This document shows positions 17,649 to 26,477 of a stretch of 38,158 nt of DNA, piece after piece (position 1 is the stretch's first letter; every line of letters starts with the position of its first letter). The stretch spans positions 37,725 to 75,882 of the forward strand of contig NZ_AOIL01000055.1 in the NCBI RefSeq assembly GCF_000337595.1. The letters run 5' to 3'. This DNA comes from Natrialba taiwanensis DSM 12281. GTDB lineage: Archaea > Halobacteriota > Halobacteria > Halobacteriales > Natrialbaceae. Under the pieces are notes generated by a model. It did not search any database. It worked only from the letters and a program-made list of their open reading frames with translations, and was not told the origin of the DNA. The translations under genes were made by a program, and so were the position numbers.

Positions 17649-18239
17649 TCAGCAGCCGCAACTGTCCGTGATGATGCACTCCCCGTCGTCGCAGGTGTTA
17701 CACTTTTTCTTGTTCCGCCCAACGAAACACCAGTCCGGCTCGCAGGCACAGCCGTCGCAGTTGTCGCCGGAACAACTGTCGGCTGATGCCTCATCGTCGC
17801 TTTCGGAGACGGTCAGATCGGATTCAAAACGCCGATATCCCTCTCTATCGGGTGCTGTGTATAGCACGACAGCGTCACCGTCTTTCGGGAAGAGAGCGGT
17901 CGACGGGATCGCCTCCTCGCCGAAGCTAACCTGTAGCCGCCCACGGGAGGTGGACGTCGTAAATGCGACCTGCTTGTTTCCATCGGTGTACGTCCGATGG
18001 ATCTGTCCGTTTTCGTCGAACTGCTGATTCGGAAACACGTCCAGCGACGCCTCTTCGAGCAGTCCATCCGCCGTCAACCTGCGTAGTAAGCGCTGTCCGT
18101 TCCGGACGCCGTTCGGGACTGAAACGTCCCGGGATTCGAGGACGACCCCTTCCGCCTTCAGTTCCGAGAGGCTGAACGAAGTCGCTGACGTGCTCGCGGA
18201 CGTGGCGGAGACTGTACGAACATAAGTGGTGGTGAATAG
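17649..18239 (-). CDS. Cys-rich haloarchaeal protein with disturbed 5' end
   Basis: Unknown protein. The only in-frame start codon is TTG 18077, giving 142 aa. The same frame stays open to 18239 and upstream of TTG reads protein-like sequence (VRTVSATSASTSATSFSLSE, then LKAEGVVLESRDVSVPNG and VRNGQRLLRRL), yet holds no ATG, GTG or TTG. The nearest ATG (18221-18223) is out of frame by one base and stops after about 20 codons. A single-base deletion just after that ATG would explain this, so the gene may be a frameshifted pseudogene or start unusually. The C-terminal 45 residues hold ten cysteines (CSGDNCDGCAC, then a basic RNKKKC turn and a CGC end), after an acidic Ser/Asp linker. Such a tail suits metal binding or a disulfide-rich peptide. 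The coordinates given cover the whole open frame. Confidence 0.6.
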   Translation of the reverse strand, partial: LFTTTYVRTVSATSASTSATSFSLSELKAEGVVLESRDVSVPNGVRNGQRLLRRLTADGLLEEASLDVFPNQQFDENGQIHRTYTDGNKQVAFTTSTSRGRLQVSFGEEAIPSTALFPKDGDAVVLYTAPDREGYRRFESDLTVSESDDEASADSCSGDNCDGCACEPDWCFVGRNKKKCNTCDDGECIITDSCGC

Positions 18240-18325
18240 TTATGAGTATTGCTTATTAGAAGATATTCGCGCCTGTGGACATTCATTTTGCTCGGCGGCC
18301 TAAGCCGTCTATCTCCCCCATACCT

Positions 18326-18337
18326 TTTCATTTATTG
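18326..18337 (+). promoter_or_regulatory. TATA-like box for the methyltransferase gene
   Basis: The sequence tttcatttattg lies about 24 nt before ATG 18355, within a locally AT-rich intergenic stretch, and fits a leaderless transcript. Confidence 0.5.
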
Positions 18338-18354
18338 GCTGACATTGGTTACGT

Positions 18355-19008
18355 ATGGTTACCGTTCAGCCCTTCGAGACGCTTTCCGAGGAATACGACG
18401 ACTGGTTCGAGACACACGATGTGGCCTACTGCGCCGAACAGGCGGCGCTTGAACGAATATTCCCGGAGACGTTCGATAGCCGCCACGACCGCGCCCTCGA
18501 AATCGGCGTCGGTACCGGTCGTTTCGCGGCCCCGCTCGGGCTTTCTCTCGGACTCGATCCCGCTCGAAACGCGCTTGAGCGAACACGGGAACGTGGGGTC
18601 GATCCCGTCCGCGGCATCGCTGAATCGCTGCCGTTCGCTGCGGGGACACTCGATCTCACGCTGTTCGTTACCGTCCTCTGCTTCGTTGACGACCTCGAAA
18701 CGACGCTTTCGGAGGCCCGTCGCGTCCTCGCAGACGATGGCACGCTCGCAGTTGCCGTCCTCGACCGTTCGAGTGCAGTCGGCCAGGTGTACCAGGAACA
18801 CAAAGACGAGAGCCCCTTCTACGCCGACGCCGAGTTCTTGACTGGCGACGCGGCCTGCCGTGAACTCGAACGGGCAGGGTTCGTGATCGAAGACCGAGCA
18901 CAGACTGTCTTCGAGGATCCAGCGACGATCGATCCCGAGGCGACACCGTTGCGTGAGGGCCACGGTGATGGGTTGTTCGCCGTAATCCGCGCGAGTCCTG
19001 CACCGTGA
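18355..19008 (+). CDS. Class I SAM-dependent methyltransferase
   Basis: 217-aa methyltransferase of the UbiE/Methyltransf_11 type. Motif I ALEIGVGTGRFAAPLG binds SAM; the acidic residue after beta-2 is in GLDPARNALE; motif post-II GIAESLPFAAGTLDLTLFV and motif IV-like VTVLCFVDDLETTLSEARRVL follow. The N-terminal YDDWFETHDVAYCAEQAALE region is typical of small-molecule methyltransferases. Substrate unknown. It is divergent from the Cys-rich gene, with about 115 bp between the open frames; a functional link to that gene or to the exporter is not shown. Confidence 0.92.
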   Translation: MVTVQPFETLSEEYDDWFETHDVAYCAEQAALERIFPETFDSRHDRALEIGVGTGRFAAPLGLSLGLDPARNALERTRERGVDPVRGIAESLPFAAGTLDLTLFVTVLCFVDDLETTLSEARRVLADDGTLAVAVLDRSSAVGQVYQEHKDESPFYADAEFLTGDAACRELERAGFVIEDRAQTVFEDPATIDPEATPLREGHGDGLFAVIRASPAP

Positions 19009-19155
19009 CCGTGAGTGTCCAGATGGGGCAGTGGACGGAGTGGGAAACGACTTACCTTGTCAGCACCCGTAGGCCGAGACAACCAGGGTGACTCCCGCCG
19101 GTTGCCGTCCGTCGACAGCTACCAGCCGACGGCGGCCCTGGTTCCGAGGTGAACT

Positions 19156-19986
19156 GTGACAGACGAGGACCCGACCCCGAACTCGCGTTCGAACGCCGCC
19201 CCAAACCCGGACGATGGGAACGGCGAGGTCGAAATCGAGGTCGCACGCGACGAGACGGATCGCCGTGCGGACGACCACGACGCACGGCAGTTCGACGGTG
19301 AGCGTGTTGCTCCCGAAGAACCCACCACCGAAACCGATCTCGCGGACGAACTCGGCCGTATCGACGTGATGACGACCCCCGAGGGATACGTCGAGGGACG
19401 GATTACCGACGTGACCGCAATCGACGCCACCACGGTCGCACTTACCGTTTCACTGCCCCACGGCGAGACGCGTTCGTTCACGCTCGAGAAACCGATCCCG
19501 TGGTCCGAGGAATTCCTCCTCGCGCGACTCGTCGCGGACATCGGCTACGACGCGGCCTCGATCGACCACATCATCGGCGAACCCGTCTACCTGGTCCGAA
19601 CGGATGTGCGACCCGAAACACCACCCAACGAAACCGGAACCGAACCCGACTGGTGGGCGACTTCACTGCAGGCCGCAAGCGACGCCATCCTCTCGTCGCT
19701 TTCGGGTGGCCGCTACCGAATCGAGACGACCACCGAACCCGAGTGGCAACTCGTGGACCCGCTCGACCGCCCGGACGCGTCGCCTACCGAGTCAACGGAT
19801 ACGACCGCTGACCTCGTCGGAACAGGGCTGATCCTCGCGGGGACCATCACCGCCGCCGCCGGTGCCGTCGTCGGTGCCACGGGTGAACTCGTCGTCTCGA
19901 GTTCAGTTCTTGCCTCCCTGATACTCGGATTGATGGTTGTCCTGACCGGTCTCGTTGTCCTTTTCCGAACGAGTAGCACGGAGTAA
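19156..19986 (+). CDS. Unknown protein with C-terminal membrane hairpin
   Basis: 276-aa acidic protein, start GTG 19156. Residues 1-65 are a charged, probably disordered region. A globular part (about 66-200, with the repeated-looking GYVEGRITDVTAIDATTVALTV and FTLEKPIPWSEEFLLARLV) has beta-rich character. Two hydrophobic helices at about 217-240 and 247-270 form a C-terminal hairpin ending in RTSSTE. The bulk therefore probably faces the cytosol. No known family is recognised. The gene stands alone between the methyltransferase and the phosphotransferase on the same strand. Confidence 0.75.
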   Translation: MTDEDPTPNSRSNAAPNPDDGNGEVEIEVARDETDRRADDHDARQFDGERVAPEEPTTETDLADELGRIDVMTTPEGYVEGRITDVTAIDATTVALTVSLPHGETRSFTLEKPIPWSEEFLLARLVADIGYDAASIDHIIGEPVYLVRTDVRPETPPNETGTEPDWWATSLQAASDAILSSLSGGRYRIETTTEPEWQLVDPLDRPDASPTESTDTTADLVGTGLILAGTITAAAGAVVGATGELVVSSSVLASLILGLMVVLTGLVVLFRTSSTE

Positions 19987-20033
19987 CAGCGTCGGCAACG
20001 GTGCTGTGTCGCGGTGAACTCGTGTCCGATACG

Positions 20034-20043
20034 CTTTTATCAC
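20034..20043 (+). promoter_or_regulatory. Possible TATA box for the phosphotransferase gene
   Basis: The element cttttatcac is the only AT-rich box in the gap before the phosphotransferase. It would give a leader of roughly 70 nt before ATG 20138, so unlike its neighbours this gene would not be leaderless. Confidence 0.35.
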
Positions 20044-20137
20044 GGTACCCTGACTCCTAGTTATCTTCTGTCGACCGGAGCGGCGGCGCTGTAGCGCTGT
20101 CTCCGGTCGGAAACCCCCCGTTAGCGGGCCCGAACTA

Positions 20138-21100
20138 ATGACACAGCAACTCGTTTCGACGCTCGAATCGTACGCCGACGACGTAGTAGTCGGTCGCCGA
20201 CTCCACGACGTGCCGCCCTACCGCGTTTACGAGGTTCGTCTGGACGGCCGTCAAGCGGCGGTGAAAGTCGACGCCCCCCCGCGCGGCCACGCCGCCGCCG
20301 AGGGCCGCGTTCACGAGTTCGTCGCAACGCAGACGGGGGTTTCCGTTCCCGCGGTGCTCGCCGTCGGCTCCGACCACTACGTGACTGCCTGGTGCGATGA
20401 ACTCGAACGCTCACCCGCCACGATCGATACGATCGATCCCGAGTGGGCGGCCGCTGCGGGCCGGTGGATCGGCACGTTGCACGCCGAGACGGCGGGTGCG
20501 TTCGACGGGTTCGGCCGGCCCCGTGACGGCGACTCCGGCATCGAACTCGAGGCACACGCTGACTGGCTCGAGGCCGTCCGTGCACGTCTTTCCTTCCACC
20601 GGTCGTTTCTCGAACCGATCGGATATGGGACCGTTGTCGACGCCGTCGATCAGTTCTTCGAAACGCATGACAATGCTTTCGACGGCGCCGGGGAGCCGGT
20701 CCTCTGTCACGGCGATATCCATCCTGAACACCTTGCTCGAACCAGTGACGGACCTGTGGCGATCGATTTCGAACACGCATTTGTCGCGCCCGGCGAGTAC
20801 GATTACTGGCGAACAGTAATACCGTACTTCGAACCCCGCGACGACATCGCTGACAGCGTTCGACGATCGTTCCGGCACGGATACGAATCCGTCCGCTCGT
20901 TGCCGGATGGATTCGAGCACCGAAAACCGGTCTATCGTGCGTTTCTGATCGTCGCGTTCATCGAATCGCTCCATCTCCAACAGCACGACGACCCAACACT
21001 GCGTGCGAGCCGCGGCGATCAGTTTCGGGAACTCGCGTTCGAGACGCTGGAGATGCTTCACAACGAGTTCGACTGTGGACCGCATTTCGACGACCGCTGA
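20138..21100 (+). CDS. Aminoglycoside-phosphotransferase-like (APH) kinase
   Basis: 320-aa protein of the APH/choline-kinase superfamily. The Brenner-type catalytic motif LCHGDIHPEHL carries the catalytic Asp, and VAIDFEHAF carries the metal-binding Asp (DFE). The N-lobe shows a Lys in QAAVKVDAPP that would bind ATP phosphates, and FVATQTGVSVPAVLAVG is a usual hinge lead-in. Members phosphorylate small hydroxylated compounds such as sugars, choline or antibiotics; the substrate here is unknown. No resistance context is visible. Confidence 0.9.
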   Translation: MTQQLVSTLESYADDVVVGRRLHDVPPYRVYEVRLDGRQAAVKVDAPPRGHAAAEGRVHEFVATQTGVSVPAVLAVGSDHYVTAWCDELERSPATIDTIDPEWAAAAGRWIGTLHAETAGAFDGFGRPRDGDSGIELEAHADWLEAVRARLSFHRSFLEPIGYGTVVDAVDQFFETHDNAFDGAGEPVLCHGDIHPEHLARTSDGPVAIDFEHAFVAPGEYDYWRTVIPYFEPRDDIADSVRRSFRHGYESVRSLPDGFEHRKPVYRAFLIVAFIESLHLQQHDDPTLRASRGDQFRELAFETLEMLHNEFDCGPHFDDR

Positions 21101-21236
21101 CCGAACGCCCTCGAAAATACTCCTCAGCTATCGACGCCCGTTTCGGGGTCGTCATCTCGTTTTCTCGCTGTCTCCTCTCTCATCCCCTGCCTATCGTCGA
21201 TTCTCCGCAGCCGATCAGGTCCGCACCCGCAGCCGA

Positions 21237-23051
21237 TCAGGGCGCGTAGTAGTACTCGCCCTCGCGCTTTTGCTCGCGGTCTAACTGCGAGTCCGGCTTG
21301 TTGATCCGCGGCCGTGAGGTCCGCTCGTCCCGCCGGAACGTAACCTCGAGATTCGCGAGGAACTCGTTCATGCCGTTGCGCATCGACTGGGGCTGGCCGG
21401 CGTGGCCGTGCGCTGCGGGTTCGCCGTCGAAGACCATCAGTCGATCCGCCAGCAGGTCGATCATGTAGGTGTCGTGGTCGATGACCATCACGGTCGAGTC
21501 CTGCTGTTCGGCGTAGCGTCGGATCGCACTCGTCGCCTGCACGCGTTGTTCGACGTCCAAGTGCGCCGAGGGCTCGTCGAGCAAGTAGAGGTCTGCAGAC
21601 TCGGACAGGCAGGCTGCGATGGCCACCCGCTGGCGCTCACCGCCCGACAGATCCGAGAGATTCTGCTCCATGATCCGCTCTAACTGGAGCGGCTGGGCGA
21701 TTTCCGTGTTCCAGTAGGATGAGCCGAACTGATCCGTGATCGACGAGAGGAAGGCATCAACTCGCATCGGCTGGTCGATCGTCACGTACTGGGGCTTATA
21801 GGAGATGTCCAGGTTCAGGTCGGCGTCGCCGGTATCAGGCTCGAGATTCCCCGTTAGCAACTTCGCGAACGTCGACTTCCCGATCCCGTTCGGACCGACG
21901 ATACCGAGCACTTCGTTCCGGTGAATCTCGCCACCCTCGACTTCGAGACTGAACTCGCCGTCACCGTAGCTCTTGGTGAGGTCGGGATAGTCCACGAGCA
22001 CGTCCCCGTGGGTCGCCGTTCGCGGCGCGTGCTCTTCGAACTCGATCGGGTTCTGGCGAATTCGCATGTTCTCGTTGTCGAGATAGCCCGCGAGGTACTC
22101 GTTGATCCCATTACGGACTGATTTCGGCGGGGTGATGACACCGTAGGCACCGGGCTCACCGTAGGCGACGTGGAGCGTGTCCGCAAGCAAGTCGAGGATC
22201 GCGAGGTCGTGCTCGACGACGAGCATCGATTTTCCTTCCTCCTCGGCGAGTTCACGAATCAGTCGTGCCGCGGTGACGCGCTGGCCGATGTCGAGGTAGG
22301 GAGTGATCTCGTCCAGGAAATAGAAGTCCGTGTCCCGAGCGAGCGTTGCTGCGAGAGCAACGCGTTGCAGTTCACCGCCGGAGAGGTCCTCGATCGCCTG
22401 GTCCATGACGGGACCGATCGACAGGCGTTCGACGAGGTTGTCGAGGGCATCTCGTTCGTCTGTCTGCTCCAGTAGTTGGCGGGTGTTGCCGTCGAACTGG
22501 TTCGGAATCTGGTCGACGTATTGGGGTTTTCGGGCGACGGTGATCTCGCCATCGCGGATGTCCGCGATGTAGTCCTGGAGTTCGGTGCCGCGATACGCCT
22601 CCAAGACGTCGTCCCAGTCCGGCGACTCCTCGTAGCGCCCGAGATTGGGTTCGAGTTCGCCGGCGAGGATACGAACGGCGGTCGTTTTCCCGATGCCGTT
22701 GGGCCCGAGGATACCGGTGACCTGGCCTTCCTGCGGTGCGGGCAGGCCGTACAGCGAGAAGGCGTTCTCGCCGTAGCGGTGGGCGGGTTCGTCCTCCAGT
22801 TCCTGGGGCAGGTTGATGATCTCGATGGCGTCGAAGGGACACTTCTCGACGCAGATCCCACAGCTCTCGCCGAGACAGATCTCCTCGGAGATGCGGACCT
22901 GTTCGGGCTGTCCCTCCGCGGTTTCCTCGCCGCGGAGCGTAATGCACTCTTTGCCCGTTCGATTCGGGGGGCAGTAGTTCTTGCACTCGTAGCTACAGCG
23001 GTCGGGTTGACACCGATCTAGGTCTACGACGGCGATGCTATCGTCGGCCAT
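21237..23051 (-). CDS. ABCE1/Rli1 ribosome-recycling ATPase
   Basis: 604-aa soluble twin-ATPase that splits post-termination ribosomes with aRF1/Pelota. An N-terminal two-[4Fe-4S] domain shows Cys at 14, 19, 23, 27 and 59, 64, 67, 71 (ending ..CVEKCPFDAI). Nucleotide-binding domain 1 has Walker A GPNGIGKTT (116-124) and signature LSGGELQR; domain 2 has GPNGIGKST and LSGGERQR with LYLLDEPSAHLD. The hinge motifs between domains are in place. ATG 23051 gives the family's start. It is 2 bp downstream of the EMC6-like gene, so the two form an operon. A 12-bp direct repeat, gcagccgatcag, spaced 22 bp, covers its stop codon. Confidence 0.97.
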   Translation of the reverse strand: MADDSIAVVDLDRCQPDRCSYECKNYCPPNRTGKECITLRGEETAEGQPEQVRISEEICLGESCGICVEKCPFDAIEIINLPQELEDEPAHRYGENAFSLYGLPAPQEGQVTGILGPNGIGKTTAVRILAGELEPNLGRYEESPDWDDVLEAYRGTELQDYIADIRDGEITVARKPQYVDQIPNQFDGNTRQLLEQTDERDALDNLVERLSIGPVMDQAIEDLSGGELQRVALAATLARDTDFYFLDEITPYLDIGQRVTAARLIRELAEEEGKSMLVVEHDLAILDLLADTLHVAYGEPGAYGVITPPKSVRNGINEYLAGYLDNENMRIRQNPIEFEEHAPRTATHGDVLVDYPDLTKSYGDGEFSLEVEGGEIHRNEVLGIVGPNGIGKSTFAKLLTGNLEPDTGDADLNLDISYKPQYVTIDQPMRVDAFLSSITDQFGSSYWNTEIAQPLQLERIMEQNLSDLSGGERQRVAIAACLSESADLYLLDEPSAHLDVEQRVQATSAIRRYAEQQDSTVMVIDHDTYMIDLLADRLMVFDGEPAAHGHAGQPQSMRNGMNEFLANLEVTFRRDERTSRPRINKPDSQLDREQKREGEYYYAP

Positions 23052-23053
23052 GG

Positions 23054-23377
23054 TTATGCCGTCGACTCCGCGGTAAGCAGGATGCCCCACGTCACGAACC
23101 ACATTGCGAAGGTCATGAACGTGATGAACAGGTGGTGTTTCATCCCGAACTCGTCGTCGTCGTAGATGTTCGTGAAGTTGAAGAGAACGAACTGGGCGAC
23201 GATCGCACCGAGGACGAGAAACAGCGCTCGCGTATCGCCGGCGGCGGTGTCTACCGGGAGGTCTCCGGTAAGCGCCACGGAGGCGAGTGCGGCACCGACG
23301 CCGAGCAGCGCGGCCAGCGCGGTGACGCTGATGGAGCGAATATGCTCCCGTCGGTCGCTAATCGATTCGGTCGACAT
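23054..23377 (-). CDS. EMC6-like small membrane protein
   Basis: 107-aa protein with three hydrophobic segments (about residues 15-36, 52-70, 85-103), an amphipathic N-terminus (DRREHIRSISVTALAALLG) and a conserved-looking NFTNIYDDDEFGMKHHLFIT linker. The topology, and its placement directly before Rli1, agree with the haloarchaeal EMC6-like proteins, which in eukaryotes belong to the ER membrane protein complex that inserts tail-anchored proteins. I recognise this from topology and setting rather than from a signature motif. It ends 2 bp before the Rli1 start. Confidence 0.68.
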   Translation of the reverse strand: MSTESISDRREHIRSISVTALAALLGVGAALASVALTGDLPVDTAAGDTRALFLVLGAIVAQFVLFNFTNIYDDDEFGMKHHLFITFMTFAMWFVTWGILLTAESTA

Positions 23378-23464
23378 GGGTGTGACTCTGTCGTCGGTGG
23401 TGAAAAGGGGTTCGGGTTCACTGCCTCATAGAATCACGCACTCAGCGACGATCCGTCCGTGCGG

Positions 23465-26089
23465 TTACGAGTCTATTTCGACCGTCTGCTCGGCGACGTT
23501 GACCGCGTAGCCGCTCGTCGTCGTCCGCTCGTGGGTGACCGAGATTTCGACCTGGACCTCCGAATCGATCTCGATCTCTTCCTTTGCGATCTTCTCGAAG
23601 AGGTCGTAGAGTTCACTTGGGTCCTCGGCGCTATAGTACTCGCCGCCGGTTGTTTCCGCCCAGTCGGTAAGCTTCCCTTCGGGAATCGAATCACCTTCGT
23701 CGCCGTGGAGTCCAACCGTGTACAACGTCACATTGTCATTTTTCGCTCGATCAACTTGGGTGTCCATGACCGAATCACCGTCGCCACTGTTTTTCCCGTC
23801 ACTGAGGAGGATCGCAATCCGCTCTTGACCGTCCTCTCCTCTGTCGTCATAGTCGTCGAGTGCCTTCTCGAGACCGGCACCCATATTCGTCCCCCCGTAG
23901 GCGTTTCCGACGACGTTCTCCCTGGCTGCGTCGAGGTCGCCGTCCAGATGGTGAAGGGTGTTCCCGTCAGTATCGAACTCGTAAACGCCGGCCCGGTCGC
24001 CTTCCGATTCGTTCATCAGGTCGATGAAATTCGTCGTTGCGTTGACTCGTTCTCTGTACGCGTCGTTCCCTACGTGGTTATACATCCCAAGCGTCGCTTC
24101 ATCGGTGCACCCTCCCCACCAAGAACATCGTTCCCCGAGAACGCGGACCTCATTCCAATTACCTGGGTTCGCGTAGTCGAGATTCTCCAATTGTTTCGTT
24201 TCGCCGCTGGTCGTGTTTCTGACCTCAACGGTTAACTGGTCCGTATTTCGGAACGGTTCGTCGAGCGACCCAGGAAGCGGTTCCCAATTGTCATCGCTCA
24301 CGCGAACGCTGTCTACCGGGGAATACGTGTTCCCAGAGGGGTTGTGCGGCCCCATCGACCCGGAACTGTCGAGGATAAATGTCGCGTCGATCGGCGGTCT
24401 GGATTCGCCGTACTCGAAGAGGAGGTCCTCGTCGCCGTCCGAAAACGGCGTGTCCGTCCGCAGCGACCGGTCGAAGTTGATGTTGACGTTATCCTCGATG
24501 CCGATATCGTTGCCGGCGACGACCGCCCCGTCGATGGTCGTTCCGCCATCAATCTGTACGTTCGCACCCGGCGCGTAGATGACGCCCTGGAAGTCGCCGT
24601 CAACCGTGACCGTCGAGTCGTTCGTCGCGTAAATCCACAGCGACGACGCCCGGTCGTCGTCGTGGATCTCGACGTTGGAGACATCGACGTTTCCGTCGAC
24701 GTAGAAACTCGTTTGATTATCGCCGTAGATGTCGACGCCCGAGAGTTCAAGATCGTCCTCGACACCAACGTGGATGTTGCCATCACTCGAATCGAGCGTG
24801 CTGATACTGGTACCGTCGTTTTCGAGACCCTCGTAGATTCCTGCGGTAACGCTTCCGCCGGCTGTGGAGTCGCTACGCAGATAGTCTTCAAGTAGCGTGT
24901 CTATCTCGTCGTTGATCGAGTCGATGCTCGTATAGGAAGATGAAAGTTCAGTGGCAAGCGCCTGTTCGTGCGCATCGAGCCAGTAGGCGTTGTCCTCTTC
25001 GAACGGCCGTCCCTGTGGACCGGGATCCACGGACACGCCGTAGCCGATCTGTGAGATCGTCGGATTGCCTTTCGAACCGAGTTCACCGTTGACGACCGGA
25101 ATTCCATCGATATTCGCGTGGTTCTGGAGATCGTAGTTCTCGTAATCCGCGAGGAGAAGATCGTTCGTGACGTTTTGGGTTGACTGATGATCGTCGTATG
25201 CGGTCACCGTCAGCGGCGAATCGACCGTCTTGTCCGACCCTGAAACGTACAGCCCGCCGTAAACTGTCGGCTCGATATCGACGAGATTCGCAAGCGGCGT
25301 CTCGCCGTCGACGCCGGCAACGACCGTAACCGTTTGCTCATCTTCCTCGTGGCAGATAATATTCGTCGTGACCTGCGTCGCCGGCTTGCAGTCGTGTCCG
25401 GGAACGTTCGCCTCGTCAGTCGCGTTGAACTCGTCTTTCAGAAAGTCGTACCAACCGTTGTGGTACGCGCTATCCGATACTTCGACCGTGACGTAGTTCA
25501 CGTACTCGAGTTCATCGCCGCGAAGATCGAACTCCTGTGTGGTACCCGATTCGACAGTGTGTTCACCGGAGCCGACGGCTCCCTCGACTGTTGTCGGTGA
25601 GAGGTCGAGTCGACCGACCTGTTCGCCGTCGGCCATCTCGGTGTAATATCTGATATTCGGATCTGCAACCGCCTGGGCACGATTATTGTCGATGCGCCAG
25701 ACGCCGCCCGCCTGATAGGCGAACTCGTTTCCGGCTTCGTCGGTCGAGACGATCGTCTTGAGATCGATGGTCTCGTTATTACTCGCGTATCCATCGGAGA
25801 TATTGACCGTCAATTTGCCGTCCATAACCAGTTCGCTATCACCGCCCAGATAGACCGTTTCTTTGGTATCGTTTTGCCATCCGAGCGACGACAGATCGCT
25901 ATCGAACTGCTTGAGTTCCTGTTGAGTTTTCTCGGCGTGGGTTTCTGCCGATATTGCATCGAGTGCGCCTGAGCCGACCATCAACACAAGACCCGCCCCG
26001 ATAAACACCATCGCGAAAAGCAAGATCACACCGAGTACCGGTGTGACCCCGCGGTCCCCGTTTGCTGAATGAGCTGCCACACCTTTCAT
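23465..26089 (-). CDS. Prepilin-like von Willebrand A surface protein
   Basis: 874-aa predicted cell-surface protein. The N-terminus (DRGVTPVLGVILLFAMVFIG) resembles archaeal pilin or DUF7289-type signal/anchor sequences, with a single hydrophobic segment. A long beta-rich middle follows; residues about 440-550 hold a repeated V-D-G turn region (DGNVDVSNVEIHDD, VTVDGDFQGVIYAPGANVQ, GTTIDGAVVAGNDIGI), like the DUF7305 beta-solenoid seen in haloarchaeal pilin-type proteins. The C-terminus is a vWA domain with the MIDAS motif DSSGSMG at D574, and later LLSDGKNSGDGDS. It would bind Mg2+ and act in adhesion. A TATA-like box at 26111-26119 is 26 nt upstream. Confidence 0.85.
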   Translation of the reverse strand: MKGVAAHSANGDRGVTPVLGVILLFAMVFIGAGLVLMVGSGALDAISAETHAEKTQQELKQFDSDLSSLGWQNDTKETVYLGGDSELVMDGKLTVNISDGYASNNETIDLKTIVSTDEAGNEFAYQAGGVWRIDNNRAQAVADPNIRYYTEMADGEQVGRLDLSPTTVEGAVGSGEHTVESGTTQEFDLRGDELEYVNYVTVEVSDSAYHNGWYDFLKDEFNATDEANVPGHDCKPATQVTTNIICHEEDEQTVTVVAGVDGETPLANLVDIEPTVYGGLYVSGSDKTVDSPLTVTAYDDHQSTQNVTNDLLLADYENYDLQNHANIDGIPVVNGELGSKGNPTISQIGYGVSVDPGPQGRPFEEDNAYWLDAHEQALATELSSSYTSIDSINDEIDTLLEDYLRSDSTAGGSVTAGIYEGLENDGTSISTLDSSDGNIHVGVEDDLELSGVDIYGDNQTSFYVDGNVDVSNVEIHDDDRASSLWIYATNDSTVTVDGDFQGVIYAPGANVQIDGGTTIDGAVVAGNDIGIEDNVNINFDRSLRTDTPFSDGDEDLLFEYGESRPPIDATFILDSSGSMGPHNPSGNTYSPVDSVRVSDDNWEPLPGSLDEPFRNTDQLTVEVRNTTSGETKQLENLDYANPGNWNEVRVLGERCSWWGGCTDEATLGMYNHVGNDAYRERVNATTNFIDLMNESEGDRAGVYEFDTDGNTLHHLDGDLDAARENVVGNAYGGTNMGAGLEKALDDYDDRGEDGQERIAILLSDGKNSGDGDSVMDTQVDRAKNDNVTLYTVGLHGDEGDSIPEGKLTDWAETTGGEYYSAEDPSELYDLFEKIAKEEIEIDSEVQVEISVTHERTTTSGYAVNVAEQTVEIDS

Positions 26090-26477
26090 TGGCTGACTCT
26101 ATTTATTACTTATACTTAAAATGTAGTGTATATACGCAGGGAATAGTTAAGAAGCGACCACTCTCACGACCGATCGATGACGCGGTTTTCGGTTCGAAAA
26201 CGAGGAGCTGTTGAGTGGAGAACGGTCGCTGCTATAGTGGTCACTGAACGACAGCGCCACCCGGTGGCACAGTCGTCGTACGATCGGTGCGTAACCCGTT
26301 TCAGTTTACGAGAGAGTTCGAACCCGGCGCCGTTGCTGACCAGCCGGTCAAATAATGATACTGGGGTATAGAACGCCTTTCAGCGCATTTTGAGTTGGGT
26401 ATTATAGTGTATTTTAAAAGAGAGTCCACTCGGGAGAGGCTCAACTTTTATACTGCTGGGAGCTTTCGATTCGTAAT
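26090..26477. other. Intergenic stretch with divergent promoters
   Basis: About 390 bp between the vWA gene and the winged-helix gene. It is more AT-rich than the neighbours at both ends: the minus-strand TATA box (26111-26119) on the left, and an AT-rich run at about 26395-26420 plus the plus-strand TATA box (26445-26453) on the right. The middle contains only a 64-codon open frame (26177-26371) with Arg-rich, shadow-like composition and no start context. No RNA gene was recognised. Confidence 0.6.
26445..26453 (+). promoter_or_regulatory. TATA-like box for the winged-helix gene
   Basis: The element cttttatac is centred about 29 nt before ATG 26478, which again supports a leaderless transcript. 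Confidence 0.55.

Noticed and set aside
21207-21240. A pair of 12-bp direct repeats (gcagccgatcag) at the Rli1 3' end as a possible attachment site
   Set aside because: The repeats are 22 bp apart, include the stop codon and have no integrase or tRNA nearby; a small local duplication suffices.
26177-26371. A 64-codon frame in the gap before the winged-helix gene
   Set aside because: No protein-like composition, no promoter spacing and no neighbour; most likely chance.
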